Assembly (NCBI RefSeq): GCF_009604455.1
Contig: NZ_WEGL01000005.1
Span: 496,001 to 560,000, forward strand
Reading direction: 5' to 3'
DNA length: 64,000 nucleotides
Origin: Streptomyces sp. RB17
GTDB lineage: Bacteria > Actinomycetota > Actinomycetes > Streptomycetales > Streptomycetaceae
Every line of letters starts with the position of its first letter. Positions within the stretch are counted from its first letter, which is position 1. A program made the position numbers and the translations under genes. This document shows positions 42,004 through 50,461 of the stretch, in pieces. The notes below the pieces were generated by a model that saw only the letters and a program-made list of their open reading frames with translations, did no database searches and had not been told where the DNA came from.

Positions 42004-43170
42004 ATGTCAGATCAACGCAGTCGCACGGGCATATGGCTGGCCGGCGCGCGCGGTTCGGTGGCCACCACGGTCATCGCCGGCACGGCCGCTCTACGAGCGG
42101 GGCTGGCCGGGCCGACCGGGTGCGTCACCGAACAGCCGGGGTTCCCCGACGCCGGCCTGCCCGCCGTGTCCGACCTGGTCTTCGGGGGGCACGACGTGGC
42201 CTGCACGCCGCTGCCGAAGCGGGCCGAGCAGTTGGTCGCGGCCGGCGTGCTGCCCCACGGACTGCCCGCTGCCGTCCACGACGACCTCGCCACCGCCGAC
42301 GCCGAGATACGCCCGGCCTCCCTGCCGGACGGCGGCATGAGCCAACTGGACGCCGTCGAAGCGATACGGGCCGACATCGAAGCCTTCCGCGAGCGGCACG
42401 GCCTCGCACGGGTGGTCGTCGTCAACGTGTCCTCGACCGAACCGGTCCTCACGCCGCACCCGGCGCACACCTCGGCCGCGGCCCTGCGCGCCGCACTCGC
42501 CGCCGGCGAGGACGTGCTGCCGCCCAGCTCCCAGTACGCCCTGGCCGCGATCACGTCCGGGTGCGCCCATGTGGACTTCACGCCGTCCACCGGCATGCGG
42601 ATCCCGGCACTGCGGGAACTGGCCGAGGAAGCCGGACCGCCGTACGCCGGGAACGACGGCAAGACGGGGGAGACCCTGCTCAAGGCGACCCTCGGGCCGA
42701 TGTTCGCCGCCCGGGGCCTGCGGGTGCGGACCTGGTCCGGCACCAACCTGCTCGGCGGCGGCGACGGCGAGACCCTCGCCGATCCGGCCGCGCTGGCCAG
42801 CAAGGCGGCCTCCAAACAGCGGGTGCTCGCCGAGACGTTGGGGCACCCCGTCGAGGGCGAGGTCCACATCGACTACGTGCCCTCCCTCGGCGACTGGAAG
42901 ACCGCCTGGGACCACGTGACCTTCGAGGGATTCCTGGGCGTGCGCATGAATCTCCAGTTCACCTGGGCGGGTTGCGACTCGGCACTGGCCGCGCCCCTGG
43001 TGCTCGACCTCGCCCGGCTGGCGGCCCGGGCCCACGAGCGGGGAATCTCCGGTCCCCTCGGCGAGCTGGGCTTCTTCTTCAAGGACCCCGTCGGCACCGC
43101 CGAGCACGCCGTGATGACCCAGTACGAGACGCTGCGGGCGTTCGCTGCCCGGCTCGGGGGCGAGCGGTGA
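42004..43170 (+). CDS. Inositol-3-phosphate synthase family sugar-phosphate cyclase
   Basis: A 388-residue NAD-dependent cyclase of the MIPS/Ino1 fold. Signatures are WLAGARGSVATTVIAG (NAD loop), NVSSTEP, GNDGKTGETLLKATL with the catalytic-site Lys residues, SGTNLLGGGDG, SKAASKQRVL, and GVRMNLQFTWAGCDSALAAP. It should turn a hexose 6-phosphate into a cyclitol phosphate. It is divergent from housekeeping Ino1 as I recall it, and sits where other Ebo clusters carry a dehydroquinate-synthase-like EboD, so the product may be other than plain inositol phosphate. GGAGGTGAC precedes ATG 42004. The stop overlaps the prenyltransferase GTG (GTGA). Confidence 0.85.
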   Translation: MSDQRSRTGIWLAGARGSVATTVIAGTAALRAGLAGPTGCVTEQPGFPDAGLPAVSDLVFGGHDVACTPLPKRAEQLVAAGVLPHGLPAAVHDDLATADAEIRPASLPDGGMSQLDAVEAIRADIEAFRERHGLARVVVVNVSSTEPVLTPHPAHTSAAALRAALAAGEDVLPPSSQYALAAITSGCAHVDFTPSTGMRIPALRELAEEAGPPYAGNDGKTGETLLKATLGPMFAARGLRVRTWSGTNLLGGGDGETLADPAALASKAASKQRVLAETLGHPVEGEVHIDYVPSLGDWKTAWDHVTFEGFLGVRMNLQFTWAGCDSALAAPLVLDLARLAARAHERGISGPLGELGFFFKDPVGTAEHAVMTQYETLRAFAARLGGER

Positions 43171-44180
43171 TCCGCCCGTCCGTGCTCCGGTCCGGCCCCG
43201 GCCCGGTCCGGCGGGGAAGCGGGGACGCGGGGTCGGGCGACGGCCCGGCCGGGCTCGCGCATCCCGGATCCGCGGCCTCCGCGTCCGCTTCGCCGTCCTC
43301 GCCCCCACGTCTGCGTGACATGGCCGAACTGGTGCGCGCCCCGGCCGCGTTCACCGTGCCGGGGGACGTCCTGGCCGGAGCGGCCGCCGCGGGCCGTCGC
43401 CCCGATCCGGCCGTGGCCGGTCTGGCCGCCTCCTCGGTCTGCCTGTACTGGGCCGGGATGGCGCTCAACGACTGGGCCGACCGCGACCTCGACGCGGTCG
43501 AACGCCCCGAACGACCGATCCCCTCCGGCCGCGTGGCCGCACCCGTCGCCCTGGGCACCGCCGTGGCCCTGACCGCGGCCGCCCTCGGCCTGGCCGTTGT
43601 CGCCGAAGGCCGTCGCGCGCTGACGGTCGCCGTGCCGCTCGCGGCGACCGTCTGGGGCTACGACCTGTGGGCCAAATCCCGTCCGGCGGGCCCCGTGGTG
43701 ATGGCGGCCGCCCGCGGACTCGACGTCCTGCTCGGTGCCGGCCCGGGCCGGCTGCGGCCCGCCCTCCCGGCGGCCGCCACCGTCGCCGGGCACACCCTCG
43801 CCGTCACCGCGCTCAGCCGCACCGAGGTCACGGGCGCGGAACCATGGCTGCCCGGGGTGACACTCGCCGCCACCGGCGCCGTCGCGGCCGCGACGGCGCT
43901 GCGCGCCCGCCCGCCCAGGCACGGCTCGGGCCGCCGGCACCGACTGGCCGTTGCGGGCGGACTCGCCGTCTACGGCGCGACGGCCGGCCGGGCCCAGGCG
44001 CACGCCGTCGCCGATCCTTCGCCGGAAAAGGTCCGCAGGGCCGTCGGCATCGGGATCCTCGGCCTGATCCCGCTGCAGGCCGCGCTCACCGCAGGCACGG
44101 GCGCGGTGCGTTCCGCACTTCCGCTCGCCGCGGCCTTTCCGCTGGCCCGAGCCCTCTCCAGGCGGGTGTCCCCGACATGA
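43167..44180 (+). CDS. UbiA-like prenyltransferase (SCO3242/EboC type)
   Basis: A 337-residue polytopic protein with a low-complexity cytoplasmic start of about 50 residues. The first prenyl-diphosphate motif NDxxDxxxD is intact (Asn101, Asp102, Asp105, Asp109). The second Asp-rich motif is reduced to YDLWAKS and RGLDVLLG, unlike canonical UbiA. Such proteins attach an isoprenoid to an aromatic or polar acceptor in the membrane; here the acceptor is presumably the cyclitol from the preceding gene (inference). It is joined to both neighbours by 4-base overlaps. Confidence 0.82.
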   Translation: MIRPSVLRSGPGPVRRGSGDAGSGDGPAGLAHPGSAASASASPSSPPRLRDMAELVRAPAAFTVPGDVLAGAAAAGRRPDPAVAGLAASSVCLYWAGMALNDWADRDLDAVERPERPIPSGRVAAPVALGTAVALTAAALGLAVVAEGRRALTVAVPLAATVWGYDLWAKSRPAGPVVMAAARGLDVLLGAGPGRLRPALPAAATVAGHTLAVTALSRTEVTGAEPWLPGVTLAATGAVAAATALRARPPRHGSGRRHRLAVAGGLAVYGATAGRAQAHAVADPSPEKVRRAVGIGILGLIPLQAALTAGTGAVRSALPLAAAFPLARALSRRVSPT

Positions 44181-45076
44181 CCCGACCACGCGACCGCGAC
44201 ACCGCGACCGCCGGAACCGTCCTGCGCTACGGGTTCGGCACCAACGGCTTCGCCAACCACCGACTCGAGGACGCGCTCACCGTCATCGCCGACCTGGGCT
44301 ACGACGGCGTGGCGCTCACCCTCGACCACCACCATCTCGATCCCTTCGCACCCGGCCTGGCCGCGCGTACGGCGGCCCTCGCCCGGCGGCTGGACGGTCT
44401 CGGGCTCGGCGTGGTGATCGAGACCGGAGCACGCTACCTGCTCGACCCCTGGCACAAGCACGAGCCCACCCTGATCGCGGCCGAAGGACGCGAACGCAGG
44501 GTGGATTTCCTGCGCCGGGCGGTGGCCGTCGGCGCCGACCTCGGCGCGCAGGCCGTCTCCTTCTGGGCCGGCGTCCGGCCCGCGCGCCTCGACCCGCGCA
44601 CGGCCTGGGACCGGCTGGTCGCCGGATGCGCCGAGGTCGTCGAGGCCGCGGACAAGGCCGGCGTCCTCCTGGGCTTCGAACCCGAACCGGGCATGCTCGT
44701 GGAGACCGTCGACGAGTACACCAGGCTGGCCGCGGCGCTCGGTGACCCGGCCACGTTCGGCCTGACCCTCGACATCGGCCACTGCCGCTGCCTGGAGCCG
44801 TACCCGGTACCCGAGTGCGTGCGCCGGGCCGGCAACCGGCTGGTGAACGTGCAGATCGACGACATGCGCCGGGGCACCCACGAGCACCTGGAGTTCGGCA
44901 GCGGCGAGATCGACTTCCCGCCCGTGCTCAGTGCCCTCGACGAGGTCGGCTACCGCGGGCTGGTCGCCGTCGAACTGCCCCGGCACAGCCATGACGCCCC
45001 GGGGGTGGCCCGTCGCTCCCTGGACTTCCTGCGGTCGTGCGACCCCGCGGTCCGTCGCGAGGAGGAGATGGCATGA
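44177..45076 (+). CDS. TIM-barrel sugar isomerase/epimerase (Ebo-cluster type)
   Basis: A 299-residue xylose-isomerase-like barrel. Landmarks are YGFGTNGFANHRLEDALTVI, YDGVALTLDHHH, VIETGARYLLDPWHKHEPTL, GFEPEPGM (Glu ligand), LTLDIGHCRCLEPY (Asp and His), VQIDDMRRGTHEHLEFG and VAVELPRHSH (last Glu). The complete metal set suggests an active isomerase or epimerase. The start ATG overlaps the prenyltransferase stop, and the stop overlaps the EboA ATG. The substrate is unknown, probably the cyclitol or sugar precursor of this pathway. Confidence 0.83.
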   Translation: MTRPRDRDTATAGTVLRYGFGTNGFANHRLEDALTVIADLGYDGVALTLDHHHLDPFAPGLAARTAALARRLDGLGLGVVIETGARYLLDPWHKHEPTLIAAEGRERRVDFLRRAVAVGADLGAQAVSFWAGVRPARLDPRTAWDRLVAGCAEVVEAADKAGVLLGFEPEPGMLVETVDEYTRLAAALGDPATFGLTLDIGHCRCLEPYPVPECVRRAGNRLVNVQIDDMRRGTHEHLEFGSGEIDFPPVLSALDEVGYRGLVAVELPRHSHDAPGVARRSLDFLRSCDPAVRREEEMA

Positions 45077-45765
45077 CACCCGACCACCTCAGAACCGCCT
45101 TGACCGACCGGATGACCCAGGAGGGCTGGAGGTGGCTCGACGGTGCGTGCGCCTCGGTGGCCGCCGACCCCGCGCTCGTAGGCGGCCTGTTCCCGCTGGC
45201 CGGACGCCGCTGCGGACGGGTTCGGCTGGACCCCGGCGACCCCTACGGCTGGACGGTGGACGACGCGGCCCGCTGCCTCCTGCTGGCCGCGCTGCCGTTG
45301 ACCGGCACCTCGTTGCTGGAGCGGATCGGAGCGCTCTACCGCACCGGCGACGCGGCCGAACGCCGCGCCGTGCTGCGCGCCCTGCCACTGCTGCCCGTCG
45401 GCGAGGGCGCACTGCCCCTGGTGCGCGACGCCCTGCGCACCAACGACACACGGCTGATCGCGGCGGCCCTCGGCGACTACGCGACCGACCACTTGGACGC
45501 GGACACCTACCGCCAGGGCGTACTCAAGTGCGTCTTCACGGGCATCCCGCTGAGCGCGCTGCCGGGCCTGTCCGGACGGGCGGACGTCCAGCTGGCCCGC
45601 ATGATGGCCGCGTACGCCCATGAGCGGACCGCCGCGGGGCGCGACGTGCCCGCCGACATCGGGCCGGTCCTCGCGCTCTTCCCGGACGTGACGGTGCCCG
45701 GCCACGGGGACCTGGAACACGTCCCCACCGCGACCACCGACCGCACCGGCCCCCGGGAGGCGTGA
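45073..45765 (+). CDS. EboA-domain protein
   Basis: A 230-residue all-helical protein of the EboA family, recognised by GWTVDDAARCLLLAA, RRAVLRALPLLP, ALRTNDTRLIAAALGDYA and QGVLKCVFTGIPLSALPGL. The biochemical role is unknown; ebo genes in cyanobacteria and Pseudomonas are needed for moving or maturing secondary metabolites. The helical-repeat look suggests a scaffold. ATGA overlap upstream, TGATG junction downstream. Confidence 0.85.
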   Translation: MTPDHLRTALTDRMTQEGWRWLDGACASVAADPALVGGLFPLAGRRCGRVRLDPGDPYGWTVDDAARCLLLAALPLTGTSLLERIGALYRTGDAAERRAVLRALPLLPVGEGALPLVRDALRTNDTRLIAAALGDYATDHLDADTYRQGVLKCVFTGIPLSALPGLSGRADVQLARMMAAYAHERTAAGRDVPADIGPVLALFPDVTVPGHGDLEHVPTATTDRTGPREA

Positions 45766-46631
45766 TGCGCATCTTCGACCCGCACATCCACATGACCTCG
45801 CGCACCACCGACGACTACGAGGCGATGCACGCGGCCGGTGTGCGCGCCCTGGTGGAGCCCGCGTTCTGGCTCGGCCAGCCGCGCACCTCCGTCGGCAGTT
45901 TCCTGGACTACTTCGACTCCCTCATCGGGTGGGAGCCGTTCCGCGCCGCCCAGTTCGGCATCCGCCACCACTGCACCATCGCCCTCAACCCCAAGGAGGC
46001 CAACGACCCGCGCTGCACGGAGGTGCTCCAGCACCTCCCGCGCTATCTGCTCAAGGACGGCGTGGTCGCCGTCGGGGAGATCGGCTACGACTCGATGACG
46101 CCCGAAGAGGACGAGGCGTTCGCCGCCCAGCTGCAGCTCGCGGTCACCCACGACCTGCCGGCTCTCGTCCACACCCCGCACCGCGACAAGGCCGCGGGCG
46201 TCGAGCGCACCCTGGCCGTCGTGAGGGAGTCCGCAATCGGCCCGGAGCGCGTCGTCGTCGACCACCTCAACGAGGTGACGGTACGTCAGGTCATCGACTC
46301 GGGCTGCTGGATGGGTTTCTCCATCTACCCCGACACCAAGATGGACGAGCGTCGCATGGTCGCGGTGCTGCGCGAGTTCGGCACCGAACGGATCCTCGTC
46401 AACTCGGCCGCGGACTGGGGGAGGAGCGATCCCCTCAAGACCCGGAAGACCGGGGACGCCATGCTCGCCGCCGGCTTCTGCGACGACGATGTGGACCAGG
46501 TCCTGTGGCGCAACCCCGTCGCTTTCTACGGCCAGAGCGGCAAGCTGGAGCCGGCCGATTCCGGCGCGCCGGGTGCCGACGCCACCTACGAGGGCAACTC
46601 CGTGCTGCGCGGCGCCCGGGCGGAGGTGTAG
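45765..46631 (+). CDS. TatD-family metal hydrolase (EboB type)
   Basis: A 288-residue TIM-barrel metallohydrolase. The metal ligands are seen in DPHIHMTSR (HxH), GEIGYDS (Glu), VHTPHRDK (His), VVDHLNE (His) and NSAADWG (Asp). It fits the EboB member of the TatD family, which hydrolyses phosphoester, amide or lactone bonds in unknown substrates. ATG 45765 is 4 bases from GGGAGG; the GTG three bases earlier overlaps the EboA stop but lies too near the ribosome site. It is followed by the EboE gene two bases after its stop. Confidence 0.86.
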   Translation: MRIFDPHIHMTSRTTDDYEAMHAAGVRALVEPAFWLGQPRTSVGSFLDYFDSLIGWEPFRAAQFGIRHHCTIALNPKEANDPRCTEVLQHLPRYLLKDGVVAVGEIGYDSMTPEEDEAFAAQLQLAVTHDLPALVHTPHRDKAAGVERTLAVVRESAIGPERVVVDHLNEVTVRQVIDSGCWMGFSIYPDTKMDERRMVAVLREFGTERILVNSAADWGRSDPLKTRKTGDAMLAAGFCDDDVDQVLWRNPVAFYGQSGKLEPADSGAPGADATYEGNSVLRGARAEV

Positions 46632-46633
46632 CC

Positions 46634-47800
46634 GTGCGTCTGCTCCACCCCGACGGCACCGTCGTCCACCTCGCGTACTGCACCAACGTCCACCCCGCCG
46701 AGGACCTCGACGGGGTGCTCGCCCAACTGGCCCGGCACGCCGAGCCGGTGCGCGAGCGGCTGGGTGTGCCCGTCCTCGGCCTCGGCCTGTGGCTGGCCCG
46801 CGACGCCGCGGCGGCCCTCGCCGCGGACGAGGGCGCGGTCGGCGAGCTCCGCCGGGAGCTGACCGCTCGCGGTCTGGAGGTCGTCACCCTCAACGGCTTT
46901 CCCTACCGCGGCTTCCACGACCCCGTCGTCAAGCACGCCGTCTACCGGCCGGACTGGACCACACCCGACCGGCTGCACTACACCCTCGACCTCGCCCGCG
47001 TGCTCGCGGTCCTGCTGCCCGACGACGCCGCGTACGGCAGCGTCTCCACCGTGCCGCTGGCCTGGCGGACCCCGTGGACGGACCGGCAGGCGGAGGAGGC
47101 CGCCCGTTCCCTCGATTCACTGGCGCACGGTCTGGCCGTCCTCGCCGACGCCACGGGCCGCACGATCAAGGTCGGCCTGGAACCCGAACCGGGCTGCGTC
47201 GTCGAGACCACCGCGCAGGCGGCTCGCCACCTCGCCCGCGTGGACACCGGCCACATCGGCATCTGCCTGGACGCCTGCCATCTGGCGGTCGGCTTCGAGG
47301 AGCCGGCCGCCGCACTCGCCCGCCTGGACAGGACCGGACTCCAGGTCGTCAAGACCCAGGCGTCCTGCGCCCTGCAGGCCGACGACCCGTCCGACCCCGC
47401 GACGCGAGCGGCACTTGCCGCCTTCGCCGAGCCGCGCTTCCTGCACCAGGTCCGCGAGCGAGGCACCCCGCCCCGGGCCGTGGACGACCTGGACGCCGCC
47501 CTGGCCGGCGGGCTGCCGGGCCGCGATCCCTGGCGCGTCCACTTCCACGTGCCGCTGCACGCCGACCCGGAGCCCCCGTTGACCACGACCCGCCCTCAAC
47601 TGGAGGCGACCCTCGCCGCCCTGCTCGGCGGAGACACCGCCCGCACCGCACACGTGGAGGCCGAGACCTACACCTGGGGGGTGCTCCCCGAAGCCGGCCG
47701 CCCGCAGGGCCCCGAGTCCCTCGCCGACGGCATCGCCGCCGAACTGGCCTTCACCCGCGACCACCTGATCTCGCTCGGCCTGAAGGAGGTCGCCCCGTGA
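46634..47800 (+). CDS. eboE: Metabolite traffic protein EboE (TIM barrel)
   Basis: A 388-residue xylose-isomerase-like barrel with the EboE layout: LAYCTNVHPAEDLDGVLAQL at the start, VVTLNGFPYRGFHD, VGLEPEPGCVVETT, GICLDACHLAVGFE, VVKTQASCALQ and HFHVPLHADPEPPL. Glu, Asp and His ligands are in place. The family name comes from export defects of ebo mutants; no reaction is proven. The GTG start is two bases after the EboB stop, and the stop overlaps the next GTG. It is one of three isomerase-like barrels in this operon. Confidence 0.86.
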   Translation: MRLLHPDGTVVHLAYCTNVHPAEDLDGVLAQLARHAEPVRERLGVPVLGLGLWLARDAAAALAADEGAVGELRRELTARGLEVVTLNGFPYRGFHDPVVKHAVYRPDWTTPDRLHYTLDLARVLAVLLPDDAAYGSVSTVPLAWRTPWTDRQAEEAARSLDSLAHGLAVLADATGRTIKVGLEPEPGCVVETTAQAARHLARVDTGHIGICLDACHLAVGFEEPAAALARLDRTGLQVVKTQASCALQADDPSDPATRAALAAFAEPRFLHQVRERGTPPRAVDDLDAALAGGLPGRDPWRVHFHVPLHADPEPPLTTTRPQLEATLAALLGGDTARTAHVEAETYTWGVLPEAGRPQGPESLADGIAAELAFTRDHLISLGLKEVAP

Positions 47801-49194
47801 ACCCTGCCCCCCTGCTCATCCTCGACGTGGTGGGCCTCACCCCCCGGCTGCTCGCCCACATGCCCCGGCTGCGCGCCCTGGGCGAGGCGGGCTTCACCGC
47901 ACGCCTCGACACCGCGTTCCCCGCCGTCACCTGTACCGTGCAGTCCACCCTGCTCACCGGGCAGCCCGCCACCGGCCACGGCATCGTCAGCAACGGCTGG
48001 TACTTCCGCGAACTCGGCGAGGTGCTGCTCTGGCGGCAGCACAACGCGCTCGTCGGCGGGGAGAAGGTGTGGGACGCGGCACGGCGCTCCCACCCCGGCT
48101 ACCGCGTCGCCAACGTCTGCTGGTGGTACGCCATGGGCGCCGACGTCGACCTCACCGTCACCCCGCGCCCCATCTACTACTCCGACGGCCGCAAGGAGCC
48201 CGACTGCTACACCTACCCCCCGCAGCTGCACGACGAACTGACCGCCAAGTTCGGCACGTTCCCGCTGTTCACCTACTGGGGTCCGACCGCCTCCCTCACC
48301 TCCTCCCGGTGGATCGTCGACGCGGCCCGGCACATCGTCGCCACCCACGCCCCCGACCTCACCCTCGTCTACGTCCCCCACCTCGACTACGACCTGCAGC
48401 GCTACGGCCCCGACGATCCCCGCGCCGCCGCCGCGGCCGCCGACGTCGACCGGGTCCTCGCCCCGCTGCTCGACGACGCCGCCGCGCGCTCGGTCACCGT
48501 GGTCGCCCTCTCCGAGTACGGCATCACCAACGTCACCAGGGCGGTGGACATCAACCGCGTGCTGCGCCGGGCCGGGCTGCTGCACGTCCACACCCAGGAC
48601 GGCATGGAATACCTCGACCCGTGGACATCGGCCGCCTTCGCCGTCGCCGATCACCAGGTCGCCCACGTCCACGTCGCCGACCCCGCCGACACCGAGCGCG
48701 TCCGCGACCTGCTGGCCGGCACCGACGGCGTGGCCGAGGTGCTCACCGAGGCCGGCAAGAAGGCGTACGGCATCGACCACCCGCGCGCCGGCGACCTGGT
48801 CGCCATCGCCGAGCCCGACGCGTGGTTCACGTACTACTACTGGCTCGACGACGACCGCGCCCCGGACTTCGCCCGCCTGGTGGAGATCCACCGCAAGCCG
48901 GGCTACGACCCGGCCGAGCTGTTCATGGACCCCAAGGACCCCACGGTCAAACTGCGCGCCGCCGCCGCGCTCGCCCGCAAAAAGCTCGGCATGCGCTACC
49001 GCATGAGCGTCGTCCCCCTCGACCCGTCCCCGGTACGCGGCAGCCACGGCCGCCTGCCCGACCAGCCCGACGACGGCCCCGTACTGCTGTGCTCCCGGCC
49101 CGGCGAGGCGCGTGACCACTACGACGCCACCGAGGTGAAGGACCTGCTGCTGCGCCTGGCCGGGCTCACGCCGAGCGCATCCCCGACCCCCTGA
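47797..49194 (+). CDS. Alkaline-phosphatase-fold phosphodiesterase/pyrophosphatase (EboF-like)
   Basis: A 465-residue protein of the nucleotide pyrophosphatase/alkaline phosphatase superfamily. Asp10 (LILDVVG) and Thr45 (FPAVTCTVQST), in the nucleophile position, are conserved. The usual GHxxGP is LQRYGP and the usual SDHG is SEYG, so several metal-ligand His/Asp residues are changed, which I recall as typical of this EboF-like subfamily. No signal peptide. It probably removes a phosphate or nucleotide group from the cyclitol intermediate (inference). It is coupled to eboE by GTGA. Confidence 0.82.
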   Translation: MNPAPLLILDVVGLTPRLLAHMPRLRALGEAGFTARLDTAFPAVTCTVQSTLLTGQPATGHGIVSNGWYFRELGEVLLWRQHNALVGGEKVWDAARRSHPGYRVANVCWWYAMGADVDLTVTPRPIYYSDGRKEPDCYTYPPQLHDELTAKFGTFPLFTYWGPTASLTSSRWIVDAARHIVATHAPDLTLVYVPHLDYDLQRYGPDDPRAAAAAADVDRVLAPLLDDAAARSVTVVALSEYGITNVTRAVDINRVLRRAGLLHVHTQDGMEYLDPWTSAAFAVADHQVAHVHVADPADTERVRDLLAGTDGVAEVLTEAGKKAYGIDHPRAGDLVAIAEPDAWFTYYYWLDDDRAPDFARLVEIHRKPGYDPAELFMDPKDPTVKLRAAAALARKKLGMRYRMSVVPLDPSPVRGSHGRLPDQPDDGPVLLCSRPGEARDHYDATEVKDLLLRLAGLTPSASPTP

Positions 49195-49249
49195 CCGCCC
49201 CGCGACCGCCTCGACCGACGAACCGAGTGACGAACCACCGGAGGAACCG

Positions 49250-50257
49250 ATGCCACGCCCGATCACCCTGTTCACCGGCCAGTGGGCCGACATGCCGTTC
49301 GAGGAGGTGTGCCGGCTGGCGGCCCAGTGGGGATACGACGGCTTGGAGATCGCCTGCTGGGGCGACCACTTCGAGGTCGACAAGGCCCTGGCCGACGACG
49401 ACTACATCCCGCGCCGCCGCGCCCTGCTGGAGAAGTACAACCTGCGCTGCTGGACGCTCTCCTGCCACCTGACGGGCCAGGCCGTGTGCGACCACCCCAT
49501 CGACGAGCGCCACAAAGGAATCCTCCCCGCCCGTATCTGGGGCGACGGCGAGCCGGAGGGTGTCCGGCAGCGCGCCGCGCAGGAGGTCAAGGACACCGCG
49601 CGCGCCGCCGCCGCATTCGGGGTGAAGACCGTCGTCGGCTTCACCGGCTCCTCGATCTGGCACACGGTGGCCATGTTCCCGCCGGTTCCGCCCCAGATGA
49701 TCGAGCGCGGCTACGCGGACTTCGCCGAGCGGTGGAACCCCATCCTCGACGTCTTCGACGAGGTCGGCGTGCGGTTCGCCCACGAGGTCCACCCCTCGGA
49801 GATCGCCTACGACTACTGGACGACGGTGCGCACCCTGGAGGCGATCGGCCACCGGGAGGCGTTCGGGCTCAACTTCGATCCGTCACACTTCGTCTGGCAG
49901 GACCTGGACCCGGTCGGCTTCCTGTGGGACTTCAGGGACCGCATCTATCACGTGGACTGCAAGGAGTCGGTCAAGCGGTTCAACGGGCGCAACGGCCGCC
50001 TCGGTTCCCATCTGCCGTGGGCGGACCCGCGCCGTGGCTGGGACTTCGTCTCCACCGGGCACGGGGACGTGCCCTGGGAGGCGTGCTTCCGGATGCTCAA
50101 CTCGATCGGGTACGACGGACCCATCTCGGTGGAGTGGGAGGACGCCGGTATGGACCGGCTGGTCGGCGCCCCGGACGCCCTGCAGTTCATCCGCAAGCTC
50201 GTCGCGATCGAGCCGCCGGCCCAGTCCTTCGACTCGGCCTTCTCCTCAGGCGACTGA
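49250..50257 (+). CDS. Sugar phosphate isomerase/epimerase family protein
   Basis: A 335-residue xylose-isomerase-like barrel without a signal peptide. Landmarks are WGYDGLEIACWGDHFEVDKA, RCWTLSCHLTGQAVCDHPID, VGFTGSSIWH, FAHEVHPSEIAYDYWTT (Glu and His), GLNFDPSHFVWQ (Asp and His), YHVDCKESVKRFNGRNGRLG and ISVEWEDAGMDR (last Glu). The full metal site suggests activity, probably on a sugar or 2-keto-cyclitol. CCGGAGGAACCG precedes the ATG. It is the last gene before the operon terminator, 55 bp after the EboF-like gene. Confidence 0.86.
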   Translation: MPRPITLFTGQWADMPFEEVCRLAAQWGYDGLEIACWGDHFEVDKALADDDYIPRRRALLEKYNLRCWTLSCHLTGQAVCDHPIDERHKGILPARIWGDGEPEGVRQRAAQEVKDTARAAAAFGVKTVVGFTGSSIWHTVAMFPPVPPQMIERGYADFAERWNPILDVFDEVGVRFAHEVHPSEIAYDYWTTVRTLEAIGHREAFGLNFDPSHFVWQDLDPVGFLWDFRDRIYHVDCKESVKRFNGRNGRLGSHLPWADPRRGWDFVSTGHGDVPWEACFRMLNSIGYDGPISVEWEDAGMDRLVGAPDALQFIRKLVAIEPPAQSFDSAFSSGD

Positions 50258-50280
50258 CGACTTCAGGACCGACACCTCAC

Positions 50281-50327
50281 CGCCGTGGTCGGCCGGCGCC
50301 CGGCAGGGCCACCGGCCGACCACGGCG
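50281..50327 (+). terminator. Operon terminator, perfect 16-bp stem
   Basis: CGCCGTGGTCGGCCGG pairs perfectly with CCGGCCGACCACGGCG across a 15-base loop, 24 bases after the last isomerase stop. It closes the Ebo-type operon. Confidence 0.88.
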
Positions 50328-50389
50328 CGTTGCGGCCCTGCAGGTTGTGGCTGCGTGGGTCGCGGACGGTCCACTGGTTCACATCACAG

Positions 50390-50403
50390 TTGAACGCGTT
50401 CAA
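50390..50403. promoter_or_regulatory. Perfect palindromic operator candidate TTGAACGCGTTCAA
   Basis: A 14-base perfect dyad in a short AT-richer stretch, 58 bases before the start of the transglutaminase-like gene. It has the size of a TetR-, GntR- or LacI-type operator. No regulator gene adjoins it except the MarR gene 1 kb downstream. Confidence 0.55.
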
Positions 50404-50461
50404 ATTACCTGTCACGATAGGTCGTGCCGCCCGGAGAGTGCTGGACGAGAGGAGCACGGTC

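Noticed and set aside
42004..43170. Plain housekeeping inositol-1-phosphate synthase
   Set aside because: The fold and motifs fit, but its operon with Ebo genes and a prenyltransferase and its unusual loops argue for a specialised role. I kept only the family-level name.
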